Both the position numbers and the translations under genes were made by a program. From Saprospiraceae bacterium (lineage in GTDB: Bacteria; Bacteroidota; Bacteroidia; Chitinophagales; Saprospiraceae): a stretch of DNA of 40,749 bases. The stretch covers positions 1 to 40,749 of the forward strand of contig JAHDBE010000001.1 of assembly GCA_020630555.1 (NCBI GenBank), written 5' to 3'. The first letter of the stretch is position 1. Each line of letters begins with the position of its first letter. Shown piece by piece: positions 1 to 9,511 of the stretch. The notes beneath the pieces were generated by a model. The model saw only the letters and a list, made by a program, of their open reading frames with translations. It searched no databases and was not told the origin of the DNA.

Positions 1-1
1 C

Positions 2-331
2 GCTTTTTCATACGATGTGCAGCTATTTGATTTAGGTGGAGGTTTAGAAAAATACCTTTATACTTTCACAGTGATCAATTGGTTTACACTAGAAGTTACA
101 GAGGGAACGTGCTTATTCCAAAATGATGGAACGGATATGACTTATAACTTCCCCTTTGAAACTGATGGTTTTGAAATTGGTGGAGAGGGAGTCGTAACTA
201 CAGTTACATCTGGAATCGAGTATTATCATTTTAGTGCCGTAGCAGGTCCTAATGAAATTACAGTTACTGATGGTAATATCTTTAATCCAGACATTACCGA
301 AGTCATTTTAGATATCGTCATAGAAAAATAG
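2..331 (+). CDS. C-terminal part of a hypothetical protein (frame open to the window edge)
   Basis: ORF track 17..331; codons upstream of 17 (GCT TTT TCA TAC GAT) are open to the edge, so the gene is 5'-truncated. Confidence 0.6.
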   Translation, partial: AFSYDVQLFDLGGGLEKYLYTFTVINWFTLEVTEGTCLFQNDGTDMTYNFPFETDGFEIGGEGVVTTVTSGIEYYHFSAVAGPNEITVTDGNIFNPDITEVILDIVIEK

Positions 332-334
332 GCT

Positions 335-877
335 TTGAATTTTGCAACGATCATAAGCGGCCTAAGACGAAAAGATCATGCATCTTTTAAGGAATTGGTG
401 TACTGCTATAGCAGTAGGCTTATGACCGTTGCACAAATTTATGCTCGTACTGCAGAAGATTCTAAAGATATCTTGCAAGATGCCTTCATCATAATTTTCA
501 GGAAAACTGAAAATTTTGTGGGAGATGAAGAATCAGCCTACCTCGCCTGGATGAAATCTATTGTCCGAAATACAGCAATTAGTCGGTATCAAAGAATGAA
601 GTTTTCAAACGAATTATACGGCGTCGATTATGTTGATCCATATTCTGATCCCGAGGCATATACCCAATTGGGTGAAAAAGAAATTATGAAAATGGTTTTA
701 TCTCTTCCTGATGGCTATCGTCAAGTTTTCGCATTGTATGCCATTGAGGGATTTTCTCACAAAGAAATTGCTGACCAACTAGATATTAAAGAGGGTACAT
801 CTCGCTCCCAATATGTGCGAGCGCGTAAAATGTTACAACACAGAATTGCAGAATATTCTAAAATCGCAACATCATGA
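335..877 (+). CDS. RNA polymerase sigma-70 family (ECF-type) sigma factor
   Basis: 180 aa; region 2-like 'AEDSKDILQDAFIIIFRK' and region 4-like 'LPDGYRQVFALYAIEGFSHKEIADQLDIKEGTSRSQYVRARKML'; TTG start. Confidence 0.9.
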   Translation: MNFATIISGLRRKDHASFKELVYCYSSRLMTVAQIYARTAEDSKDILQDAFIIIFRKTENFVGDEESAYLAWMKSIVRNTAISRYQRMKFSNELYGVDYVDPYSDPEAYTQLGEKEIMKMVLSLPDGYRQVFALYAIEGFSHKEIADQLDIKEGTSRSQYVRARKMLQHRIAEYSKIATS

Positions 878-2271
878 ATGATTCACTTAATGATAAAATT
901 CGAAAAGCTTCTGAATCCTTTTCGACGCCAGTGGACGCCGGAGAAATATGGGGCGGTATTGAAGAAAAAATGACCTCTGAAAAAGACAATAGAAGATTCC
1001 TCTGGCTTTTTCTTTTTGGTCTAATTATCCTAAGCTTTGGAGGTATTTCTTATTCTGTTATATATAATGATCACGATAATTTAAGCGAAAACTACAACCA
1101 AACGATTACTACTAACTCCAATCGGTCACCGCAATCAAACACTGAATATGAATCCTCGAGTAGTATGAATTCGATTGAGGGAAATGCCTTAGATCAAGAA
1201 AAAATAGCTTCTGAATTCAATAGCGAAAACGTAGAAAAAAACTTTGACCAAGATTTTAAAACCTCGACTAAAGAATCCGTAAAAATACCTGAGGTTTCGA
1301 GTGGTAATGGATTTATAAAAAACCAAGTAAACCAACATCCTATTGCCCAGAACGGAAACGCAAATTATACATCGCAAGAAGAAAGGAAAGTTGATCACAG
1401 AATTCACTTAATCTCTAAGACAAACCCTGTTCTATTGACGAAAGTCAAAGAAAATAATAATAGAAAAACAACAACAGTTGAGCTAATCCCTTTATCACTA
1501 GCTTCAATAAATAAAACTCCACGAGCGATTAGCCTAGAGACTAATGTGGTAGAGCTGAAAAATAACAGAAGGGATAGAAAGTGGCACATCGGGACTTGGG
1601 CGGTAAACTCCTCCTTTGGGATATGGCATAAAAATTATTCTACAGATTTTATGTCCGATCATATCGACTCAAGAAGCTCTACGGAGTCTTCATTAGAATA
1701 TTATAGTTTAGGCATTGAAAAACCAGTTTGGGATTACTCTAACTTTAATTTCTATTTCGGAATAAATTATCGACGATTAAATGAAGAATTCACATGGTCC
1801 GGCTCCTATAAAATATTAGAGGAAGGGACATATATCGATACGATTTTAATAAATGCACCCGGAGACACGAGTGTATCTTATGTAAATGGACTCTATGAAA
1901 CTAGAGTTGATCGGGACATGAAGGTATATAATCATTATAATCAGTTTGAAATACCCTTTGGGGTAAGGTACCGTATTAAACTTAGTTCTGGAGATGTGTC
2001 CTTTGGCATCAATTCAGCGGTGCAACTACATCAAAAAGTTTCTGGGTATTTCTTAAATTTCGAAGGCATACCAAATCAATATTCACAGGGATTTTCTTTC
2101 ACAAGTTTTCGAACTATGGGTCTTCAAATGCTATATCATCATCAATTCTCCGAAAGAACAAAATTTAGAATAGGAGGAGAATTTATTCGTATGGCGTCAC
2201 AAGATGAAAAAGATAGAACAGCACACTTTAATTTAATTGGAATTAATACCGCTTTCCTTCATCGCTTCTAA
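874..2271 (+). CDS. Single-TM protein with N-terminal anti-sigma-like cytoplasmic segment and C-terminal outer-membrane-beta-barrel-like domain
   Basis: ATGA overlap with the sigma gene; TM 'FLWLFLFGLIILSFGGISYSVIY'; Asn/Ser-rich linker; alternating aromatic strands in the C-terminal half. Confidence 0.65.
   Translation: MNDSLNDKIRKASESFSTPVDAGEIWGGIEEKMTSEKDNRRFLWLFLFGLIILSFGGISYSVIYNDHDNLSENYNQTITTNSNRSPQSNTEYESSSSMNSIEGNALDQEKIASEFNSENVEKNFDQDFKTSTKESVKIPEVSSGNGFIKNQVNQHPIAQNGNANYTSQEERKVDHRIHLISKTNPVLLTKVKENNNRKTTTVELIPLSLASINKTPRAISLETNVVELKNNRRDRKWHIGTWAVNSSFGIWHKNYSTDFMSDHIDSRSSTESSLEYYSLGIEKPVWDYSNFNFYFGINYRRLNEEFTWSGSYKILEEGTYIDTILINAPGDTSVSYVNGLYETRVDRDMKVYNHYNQFEIPFGVRYRIKLSSGDVSFGINSAVQLHQKVSGYFLNFEGIPNQYSQGFSFTSFRTMGLQMLYHHQFSERTKFRIGGEFIRMASQDEKDRTAHFNLIGINTAFLHRF
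1435..1448 (+). repeat. Hairpin repeat, GAC form: TTGACGAAAGTCAA (exact)
   Basis: Read directly; 5 bp stem TTGAC/GTCAA, loop GAAA. Confidence 0.8.
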
Positions 2272-2416
2272 TCAGGTTACTTTATGCCATAGTTTTTCGT
2301 CAAAAGGACATATGTTAAATTGATCATATCGAGATCGTAATATTTGATCTCATATTATGGATTGAATAACTTACCCGTAAATTGAGAATAAGTCTCAATG
2401 GAATAAATTTTGACGA

Positions 2417-2863
2417 ATGAAATATCTATTTGTTGTGCTGTTGATTTCAGCATTTTTATGGACCTCTTGTAAGTCCAAAGAAATTATACACTATACGCCC
2501 GAAACCTTTGAAGGTGAAATTATATCCTTTGGAAACAGGGGTGGTTTCGCGGGTTCTGAAACAAGATATACCATCCTTTCAAATGGTCAAATTTTTAAAT
2601 CCCATAGACGGGATAGTCGTGAAATTGAAAGATTAGACGAAAAAACCGTTAAGCAGCTTTTTCAGAATCTAAACAACCTAGGTTTAATGGATGAAGAAAT
2701 CGATAATCCAGGAAATCTTTCCATGTTTATGGATTACTCAAATGGAGATAAAACTAAAAAGTGGCTCTGGGGTGGACAATCAAAGAATCCATCTGAGAAT
2801 CTAAAAATGTATGCAAGAATGTTATGGCGCCTCGCCAAAGAACAAGAAAAAGCCCTTCAATAA
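2417..2863 (+). CDS. Putative lipoprotein, unknown function
   Basis: Signal peptide with lipobox-like 'FLWTSCKSK'. Confidence 0.65.
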   Translation: MKYLFVVLLISAFLWTSCKSKEIIHYTPETFEGEIISFGNRGGFAGSETRYTILSNGQIFKSHRRDSREIERLDEKTVKQLFQNLNNLGLMDEEIDNPGNLSMFMDYSNGDKTKKWLWGGQSKNPSENLKMYARMLWRLAKEQEKALQ

Positions 2864-2878
2864 ATCGAAATCACAATT

Positions 2879-5800
2879 ATGAAAATCAAGTTCACTTTAC
2901 TCTTTTCTCTAATATTTGTATTAACATCTAATGCGCAGTTTAAATCAAAGCAGCTTAAAGAAGTTCAGAATCTAGAACCGTCACAAGCTGTTTCTAAGCC
3001 TTCTAATCTTGAATTTCAAGAACCAAAATTTAATGAAGATCTGTTTGAGCTTCTTCATGATGCACGAACATTTAGTCATCCTCAAAAAGACTTTAAGGTC
3101 GTATCATATGATGAAAATGGTCAGCCTAGATTCCTAAAATCTAAAACAGAGTTTCCTTATGAAGGAAGAGAAAACGCCCTACAAGAATTACGAGATTTTA
3201 TTACATCGGCAGAGCCTTCTTTAGGGTTTAAAGATGAAGAAAATGAATTTGTATTACTCAAATCGTGGACCGATGAGCTAGGTATGGATCACTTTAAATG
3301 CCAACAGGTTTTTAAAGACATTCCCGTGTATGGTGCTGAATTTATCGTTCATGGTAACCAATCCATATTTAACTCCTTATTAGGTAAAACTTATCCAACA
3401 CCTAAATTGGTTTCGACTGTTCCGACTTTGGATCGCGCACAATTATTAAACACTGTGGAGGAAGAATTTGGTCCAATTACTACCCTAAATCCTGATCAAG
3501 AAAAATTAGTCGGAGAGCGTTATAATGCCACACTTGTTATTTATCATTTAGACCAAAATAAGAATAACGAACACCTGGCATATCACGTGAGCTTTTATCC
3601 AGATGTAATTCACAGATATGAATTAATAATTGATGCACATTCAGGAGAAATTCTAAAAAAGTATACGGGCACATGTAAATTGCATTGTACCCATACTGGA
3701 CATGTACATGCTGCAGAATCGGCTTATCCTAAAAAAGACGAATTGAAAACAAGTCTTATGGACGGTCCGGCTACAGCCAATGCGCTCGATTTAAATAATG
3801 TGAACCGCTTAATAAATACATGGGAGGTAGGTTTGGATTATGTTCTTGTAGATGCGTCTAGAACAATGTTTAACGGTGCCCAATCCGTCATGCCGAATGA
3901 GCCTGTAGGTGTCATTTGGACGGTGGATGGCGGAAATGATTCTCCTCAAAACTCAAATTTTCAGATTGCTCATAATGTATCCAGTAATAATACTTGGAAC
4001 AACCAGCAGATAGCCGTTTCTGCTCACTTTAACGCGGGTGAAGCTTACGAATATTTTAAATCTGAATTCGGACGAGAATCCATTAACGGCATGGGAGGAA
4101 ACATTGTCTCTATAATCAATGTCACTGAGCCTAATGGTCAAGGTATGGATAATGCCTTTTGGAATGGATATGCTATGTTCTATGGTAATGGAGATTTTGC
4201 TTTTACAAGTCCGCTTGCCAAAAGTCTTGACGTCGCCGCTCACGAAATGAGCCACGGTGTGATTCAAGCCACTGCAAACTTAGAATACTATGGTGAGTCT
4301 GGTGCTATTAACGAATCCTATGCCGATATTTTTGGAGCCATGGTGGACGGCGATGGATCGGATTGGTTAATTGGAGAAGATGTAGTAAACACTGGTATTT
4401 TTACTGGAGGTGCTCTTCGGAATATGCAGGATCCACATAACGGACAGTCTACCAATAATTTTAATGATGGATGGCAACCTAAAAAGGTTTCCGAAATGTA
4501 CAATGGTCAGGAAGATAATGCCGGGGTACATTGGAATAGTGGTATTCCTAATCACGCGTACTACTTATTCGCGACTGAGGTTGGGACACACAAAGCGGAG
4601 CGTGTATTTTATCGCGCTTTGGAAAATTATCTGACCATGTCTTCACAGTTTGTAGACCTAAGGATCGCTACAGAACAGGCAGTCCAAGATTTATATGGTC
4701 AAGCCGAATTAAACGCACTTCAAAATGCGTTTGATCAAGTAGAAATTTTTGGAGGAGAAGGTGGAAATTACCAAAATGATCTCGAAGAAAATCCCGGAAA
4801 TGATTATATCGTTTTTACCGGCCAAGACAAAGATAGATTGGGACTGATAACTGATGAAGCCACTGTAGCCGCCGATCCTTTAACCCAAAACAATCCCATT
4901 AGTCGACCTAGCGTCACAGATGATGGGTCGGTCATCCTTTATGTTGCTGATGATAAAATGATTCATGCCATCGTTATCGATTGGGATAATGCCATGTTCG
5001 AACAACAAGTCGTTAGTTCTGATCCGATCTGGCGAAATGTCGTGATCTCACGCGATGGAAGGAGATTTGCAGCGCTAACAGAAGATTTTGATAATAAAGT
5101 ATGGGTGTACGATTTCGTCGTAGAAGGCTGGAATGAGTTCGAATTATTTAATCCGACGACGAGTAGTTCTGGAGCGACAACTGGCGATGTTCTATACGCG
5201 GATGCGATGGAGTTTGACCACTCTGGGGAGTCCCTTATTTATGATGCACTAAACGAAATATCTGGACAGTCTGGCCAGACCATCGAGTATTGGGATGTCG
5301 GGTTTTTAAAGGTATGGAACTCTGAAGCGGATATTTTTTCTTTAGGTCAGATCAATAAACTGTTTTCTCAGTTACCCGAAAATGTAAGCGTTGGGAATCC
5401 GACTTTCAGTCATAATTCACCTTATATCGTCGCATTTGATGTGCTAGATAATGGTGAGTATGGTCTCATAGGGTATAATATCGAAACAGGAGATGCTGGG
5501 CTGATTTACGAAAATTCAGGCTTGAGTTATCCAAGTTATTCAAGGCTCGATGACCGCGTTATTTTTAATGCACCCTGGGCACAAGGTATCGACCTCGGAA
5601 TAGTCTCTCTTCAAGGGGACAAAATTACTGCCGTACCAAATAGTGAAGCCTTGTTTTTCGAGGAGGGCCAAATTGCCGTGTGGTTTGCTAATGGAGATCG
5701 TTCTCTTGTAAATACTAATGAGATCCAGATTGATGATTTATCCATAAAAGTGGCACCTAATCCAGTAACGGATGTTCTACAAATAGATTTTGACGCCTTG

Positions 5801-5986
5801 GCTTTCGCCAATGTTAAAGTACAATTACTTAATAGTCAGGGTCAGATAATTTCTTCTGAACGATTTGACTTACGTCAAAGTCAAAAAACAAGAACCATAG
5901 ATATGCAATCTCTACCTAGCGGAATGTATTATCTTCATATTTGGAATGGCAATACTAATAAAGCCATTCCATTAGTGAAGATTTAA
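2879..5986 (+). CDS. Secreted M4 (thermolysin-like) metallopeptidase with C-terminal T9SS type A sorting domain
   Basis: HEXXH in 'VAAHEMSHGV' plus 'GAINESYADIFGAMVD'; FTP-like propeptide; C-terminus 'VAPNPVTDVLQIDF...LPSGMYYLHIWNGNTNKAIPLVKI'. Confidence 0.92.
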   Translation: MKIKFTLLFSLIFVLTSNAQFKSKQLKEVQNLEPSQAVSKPSNLEFQEPKFNEDLFELLHDARTFSHPQKDFKVVSYDENGQPRFLKSKTEFPYEGRENALQELRDFITSAEPSLGFKDEENEFVLLKSWTDELGMDHFKCQQVFKDIPVYGAEFIVHGNQSIFNSLLGKTYPTPKLVSTVPTLDRAQLLNTVEEEFGPITTLNPDQEKLVGERYNATLVIYHLDQNKNNEHLAYHVSFYPDVIHRYELIIDAHSGEILKKYTGTCKLHCTHTGHVHAAESAYPKKDELKTSLMDGPATANALDLNNVNRLINTWEVGLDYVLVDASRTMFNGAQSVMPNEPVGVIWTVDGGNDSPQNSNFQIAHNVSSNNTWNNQQIAVSAHFNAGEAYEYFKSEFGRESINGMGGNIVSIINVTEPNGQGMDNAFWNGYAMFYGNGDFAFTSPLAKSLDVAAHEMSHGVIQATANLEYYGESGAINESYADIFGAMVDGDGSDWLIGEDVVNTGIFTGGALRNMQDPHNGQSTNNFNDGWQPKKVSEMYNGQEDNAGVHWNSGIPNHAYYLFATEVGTHKAERVFYRALENYLTMSSQFVDLRIATEQAVQDLYGQAELNALQNAFDQVEIFGGEGGNYQNDLEENPGNDYIVFTGQDKDRLGLITDEATVAADPLTQNNPISRPSVTDDGSVILYVADDKMIHAIVIDWDNAMFEQQVVSSDPIWRNVVISRDGRRFAALTEDFDNKVWVYDFVVEGWNEFELFNPTTSSSGATTGDVLYADAMEFDHSGESLIYDALNEISGQSGQTIEYWDVGFLKVWNSEADIFSLGQINKLFSQLPENVSVGNPTFSHNSPYIVAFDVLDNGEYGLIGYNIETGDAGLIYENSGLSYPSYSRLDDRVIFNAPWAQGIDLGIVSLQGDKITAVPNSEALFFEEGQIAVWFANGDRSLVNTNEIQIDDLSIKVAPNPVTDVLQIDFDALAFANVKVQLLNSQGQIISSERFDLRQSQKTRTIDMQSLPSGMYYLHIWNGNTNKAIPLVKI
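5798..5811 (-). repeat. Hairpin repeat, GGC form: TTGGCTTTCGCCAA (exact)
   Basis: Read directly; inside the M4 protease gene. Confidence 0.9.
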
Positions 5987-5988
5987 TC

Positions 5989-6987
5989 TTGTTAGACAGA
6001 ATAAAGCAAAAAATATTAATCATTCGATTCAGTTCAATAGGAGATGTTATCTTAACTTCTCCTATTGTTCGTTGTGTCAAGGAGCAATTAGATCCTGAAC
6101 TGCATTTCTTGACAAAATCTTCTATGAGATCATTATTGGAATCCAATCCACATCTGGATAAGATTCATTTATTTAAGGATAATTTTCCAGAATGTATCGA
6201 AGAATTAAAAAGAGAGCGTTTTGATTTTGTGATAGATCTGCATAATAATTTGAGAAGTAAGCGATTTATACGTGCGTTAAATGTTAAGTCCTACAGTTTT
6301 TATAAAGCGAATCTGGAAAAGTGGTTGAAAGTCAATTTAAAATGGGATCGACTACCGAAGAAACATTTAGTAGATCGTTATTTTGAAGGGTTAAAAGAAC
6401 TTGGAGTTGATAATGACGGATTAGGACTCGAATACCATCTTACAAACGAGGATATAACATTGGCGAAAGCCGAAGTAAATCAAGAGAAATTTATTACCGC
6501 CTGTCTCGGGGCCTCCTTTGGAACTAAACGCATTCCTAAAGAAAAATGGATAAAGTGGCTGGAAGCGTCCCCTCTACCCGTAGTGCTACTCGGAGGAAAG
6601 GATGTAACCGAATTATCTAACATTATTGAAAAGATAATAGGCAAATCTATCATTAACCTCGTTGGAAAAGTAAAACTTGGGACGACCGCGGCACTGATAG
6701 AAATGTCTTCTTTGTGTATTTCAGGGGATACGGCGACAATGCATATGGCTGCTGCGTTTAAAACTCCGTTGTTCAGTGTTTGGGGGAATACTATTCCTGA
6801 ATTTGGGATGTTTCCTTATTACGGTAATTCCTCAGCTCACAATATAGATTTTGAAGTTAAAGATTTGCCATGTAGGCCCTGTTCTAAATTAGGACATGAT
6901 ACCTGTCCTAAATCACACTTCAAATGCATGATGGAAATTGATGATTCTAGATTAATTACCGAACTGCATCGACGAATTAATTCTTAG
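5989..6987 (+). CDS. Glycosyltransferase family 9 (heptosyltransferase-like)
   Basis: 'ILIIRFSSIGDVILTSPIVRCVK' and 'CISGDTATMHMAAAFKTPLFSVWGNT' motifs; TTG start. Confidence 0.88.
   Translation: MLDRIKQKILIIRFSSIGDVILTSPIVRCVKEQLDPELHFLTKSSMRSLLESNPHLDKIHLFKDNFPECIEELKRERFDFVIDLHNNLRSKRFIRALNVKSYSFYKANLEKWLKVNLKWDRLPKKHLVDRYFEGLKELGVDNDGLGLEYHLTNEDITLAKAEVNQEKFITACLGASFGTKRIPKEKWIKWLEASPLPVVLLGGKDVTELSNIIEKIIGKSIINLVGKVKLGTTAALIEMSSLCISGDTATMHMAAAFKTPLFSVWGNTIPEFGMFPYYGNSSAHNIDFEVKDLPCRPCSKLGHDTCPKSHFKCMMEIDDSRLITELHRRINS
6460..6473 (+). repeat. Hairpin repeat, GGC form: TTGGCGAAAGCCGA (13/14)
   Basis: Read directly; inside the GT9 gene. Confidence 0.8.
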
Positions 6988-7020
6988 TTTAAAACTTTTG
7001 ATCTGATCATATGTGTTATA

Positions 7021-7034
7021 TTGGCGAAAGCCTA
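7021..7034 (+). repeat. Hairpin repeat, GGC form: TTGGCGAAAGCCTA (13/14), intergenic
   Basis: Read directly; between the GT9 and SPFH genes. Confidence 0.8.
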
Positions 7035-7063
7035 TTAACTGTTTTTTCATAAAAAGATAGATT

Positions 7064-7915
7064 ATGTCATTTAAGCAGGGAAACAACCCAACATTTGTCA
7101 ATCAAGGCAAACTCATTAAATATGCGATTTTTGCATTTTTATTTTTATTCATATTCGCTATTCTCACCAATACGACCTTCCTCACTATAGATCCCGGGAA
7201 GAAAGGCGTCATTTTTAAACGTTTCGCGGGGGGATTGGACAAAGAACAAGTGTATGATCAAGGCTTCCATGTTATTATGCCATGGAACAAAATGTATATC
7301 TACGATGTACGTACAAATGAAGGCCAAGAGAAAATGCAAGTTCTCTCAAAAAATGGATTGAATATCGAAGTGGAATTATCCTATAGATTTATGCCCAAAC
7401 CGGATAAAATTGGATATCTACACGATGAAATTGGATCAGATTATTTACGACGAATAATTGTTCCCGAAATTCGCTCGGCAACCAGAGAGGTTATAGGTAA
7501 ATATCTTCCTGAAGAACTTTATTCGACAAAAAGAGAAGCGATACAAGACGAAATTTTTAATCGTACCTCTGAGGCTGTAGGATCAAAGTATATTACCATT
7601 GATGCTATTTTGATCAGAGAAGTTACATTGCCTCCTAAATTAAGAGCGGCTATAGAACAAAAGTTAGAAGAAGAGCAGATGGCCTTTCAATACGAATTTA
7701 AATTAGATAGAGAACGTAAAGAGGCGGAAAGAAAAATTATCGAGGCTCAAGCAAAAGCGGACGCCAACAAAATTCTAAACGCATCATTAACTAGTAAAAT
7801 ATTACAGGATAAAGGAATTGAAGCCACTCTCGAATTAGCTAATTCACAAAATTCCAAAGTTATAATTGTTGGAAGTGGGGAAGGAGGCTTACCTTTGATC
7901 CTCGGAAACCAATAA
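7064..7915 (+). CDS. SPFH/prohibitin family membrane protein
   Basis: N-terminal TM; 'TIDPGKKGVIFKRFAGG'; 'IREVTLPPKLRAAIEQKLEEEQMAFQYEFKLDRERKEAERKIIEAQAKADAN'. Confidence 0.92.
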   Translation: MSFKQGNNPTFVNQGKLIKYAIFAFLFLFIFAILTNTTFLTIDPGKKGVIFKRFAGGLDKEQVYDQGFHVIMPWNKMYIYDVRTNEGQEKMQVLSKNGLNIEVELSYRFMPKPDKIGYLHDEIGSDYLRRIIVPEIRSATREVIGKYLPEELYSTKREAIQDEIFNRTSEAVGSKYITIDAILIREVTLPPKLRAAIEQKLEEEQMAFQYEFKLDRERKEAERKIIEAQAKADANKILNASLTSKILQDKGIEATLELANSQNSKVIIVGSGEGGLPLILGNQ

Positions 7916-7944
7916 GTTTCTAAGAATTATTAATAGGGTGTCTA

Positions 7945-7983
7945 GGTCGGATTCAATGTATTGAATTCGGCCTTTTCTTTTTT
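7945..7983. terminator. Intrinsic terminator between convergent genes
   Basis: GGTCGGATTCAA-TGTA-TTGAATTCGGCC (12 bp stem with two G:U pairs) followed by TTTTCTTTTTT. Confidence 0.8.
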
Positions 7984-8257
7984 AATGAGAATTTAGAATT
8001 TCGTCCCGCGCTTGTATTGAGGATATGACAGGAATGACTTCAAAATCAGTTAAGTCACTCCACTTATTTATCCATTCATCAATATACTCCCTTTTAGGTC
8101 TTTGCATGATTTGATAACAAACAGACTTGTCTAATGTCACCCAACTATTGATATACTGAACCCCCTCTGGAAGTAATCTACCCTGTGTATTAAATCTGTG
8201 ATATACCTCGTCCGTTTTACCTTTTTTAAAACGCTCTATTTTCATATACGTTTTCAT
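7982..8257 (-). CDS. DUF3303-like small protein
   Basis: 'IERFKKGKTDEVYHRFNTQGRLLPEGVQYINSWVTLDKSVCYQIMQ...WINKWSDLTDFEVIPV' resembles the DUF3303 pattern as I recall it. Confidence 0.65.
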   Translation of the reverse strand: MKTYMKIERFKKGKTDEVYHRFNTQGRLLPEGVQYINSWVTLDKSVCYQIMQRPKREYIDEWINKWSDLTDFEVIPVISSIQARDEILNSH

Positions 8258-8330
8258 ATCACTCGAATTGATTAAGTAGTCACTGAAATCAATAAAACCC
8301 CAAGTTTTTATGCACTAGGATACCCTAATT

Positions 8331-9350
8331 TTAATCATCAGAGAATAAAAGTTTAAACGCTTTATGTTGTGGCATATACTTCCGATTAGAAATCTCATCA
8401 GCAGATATTTGATTTAAAATTGAAAGCATATCCTTTCGAATAGTTTCACTGGAATAAAAATATCGATGCTTAGAAAACCGACTTACCCTATCTTCATCGT
8501 CATTTAATAAAGAGACATTGATCTGAGTAATGTTTTTAGGCTTTTCGGTGTCTTTATCTAAGCCATCTAAACCCATTCGAGATCCTTCATGAGCTAATTT
8601 GCTTAGCATTAGTGTACGGTCATTATTATGCAGATACACATGGACATGGTTTACCAGATCTTCAATCTCATAAAGGATTTCACCTTTGTTATACACATTT
8701 CCACTTTGGTCAGAGGCTGCGTGTATTAAGTTGTCAATAACCGGTTTTTCATACTCCACGGTATGTAATACACCGTATATCGATTCGAAAACAGTATTCC
8801 CCATGGAGTGACATAAAAAGTTCAAATTCGAATTCTTCTTATTTGTCTTTTTAGAATATTCGATCTCAGTTATAACTCCTTTAGTAATATCACCAAACAG
8901 CTCACCTTTCGTTCGAGCAATCCTGACATTTGTATCATAGGTCTGTTTGGAATCCCATATATATGAAATGGCAATTCGGCAAGGATTGGAATCGCGGAGA
9001 TACAAAGTGTTTCTCATCACTTTCGTATTCATCTCAAAATAATCTTCCAGATGCCCCCACATTCCATGGACATAAATGAGAATATCATTTTTATCATCAG
9101 GAAAATGCGCCAAACTATTACGAAGCTTTAGATAAAACTTATCCTCGGGATTTAAAGAATCAGGAAAAGCAATTCGAGAGGGTTCACCTTCAAGGTCATA
9201 ATGGATTACACCATATTCCGTTTGGAGGTCTTCTTCAGACTCACCATAAATCTTTACATAGAGATGCTTAAAGTAATCACTGTCTTGGGAAGAAAGAGAA
9301 ACATTGGCCGAAAGGCAAAACAATAAAAGTAGAAGAATACGGTTCAACAT
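8331..9350 (-). CDS. Secreted alpha/beta hydrolase (DUF900-like)
   Basis: Signal peptide; 'ILIYVHGMWGHLEDYF', nucleophile-elbow-like 'LNFLCHSMGNTVFES', 'DNLIHAASDQSGNV'. Confidence 0.65.
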   Translation of the reverse strand: MLNRILLLLLFCLSANVSLSSQDSDYFKHLYVKIYGESEEDLQTEYGVIHYDLEGEPSRIAFPDSLNPEDKFYLKLRNSLAHFPDDKNDILIYVHGMWGHLEDYFEMNTKVMRNTLYLRDSNPCRIAISYIWDSKQTYDTNVRIARTKGELFGDITKGVITEIEYSKKTNKKNSNLNFLCHSMGNTVFESIYGVLHTVEYEKPVIDNLIHAASDQSGNVYNKGEILYEIEDLVNHVHVYLHNNDRTLMLSKLAHEGSRMGLDGLDKDTEKPKNITQINVSLLNDDEDRVSRFSKHRYFYSSETIRKDMLSILNQISADEISNRKYMPQHKAFKLLFSDD

Positions 9351-9511
9351 AGTATGTGAGGTTCATTGATACAACGAGTTTGAGACCCTAGTGTTACGCC
9401 TTAAGCCTTATTTTTAGTCAAGTTTGTCGAAATATCTTTTACTATATATCGAACACAACTACTTTAAGAGTCAATTCCACATCCTATTCCACTTATTAAA
9501 CTCAGATTGCT

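Noticed and set aside
2290-2303. TAGTTTTTCGTCAA, 11/14 match to the GAC form, intergenic
   Set aside because: Left arm not conserved; could be chance.
4238-4252. GCTCACGAAATGAGC, a 5 bp stem around CGAAA resembling the repeat
   Set aside because: Different arms and 5-nt loop; lies on the conserved HEMSH protease motif codons; single occurrence, so chance is adequate.
5108-5122. TACGATTTCGTCGTA, a 5 bp stem around TTTCG
   Set aside because: Shares only the loop core; arms unrelated to TTGRC/GYCAA; single copy.
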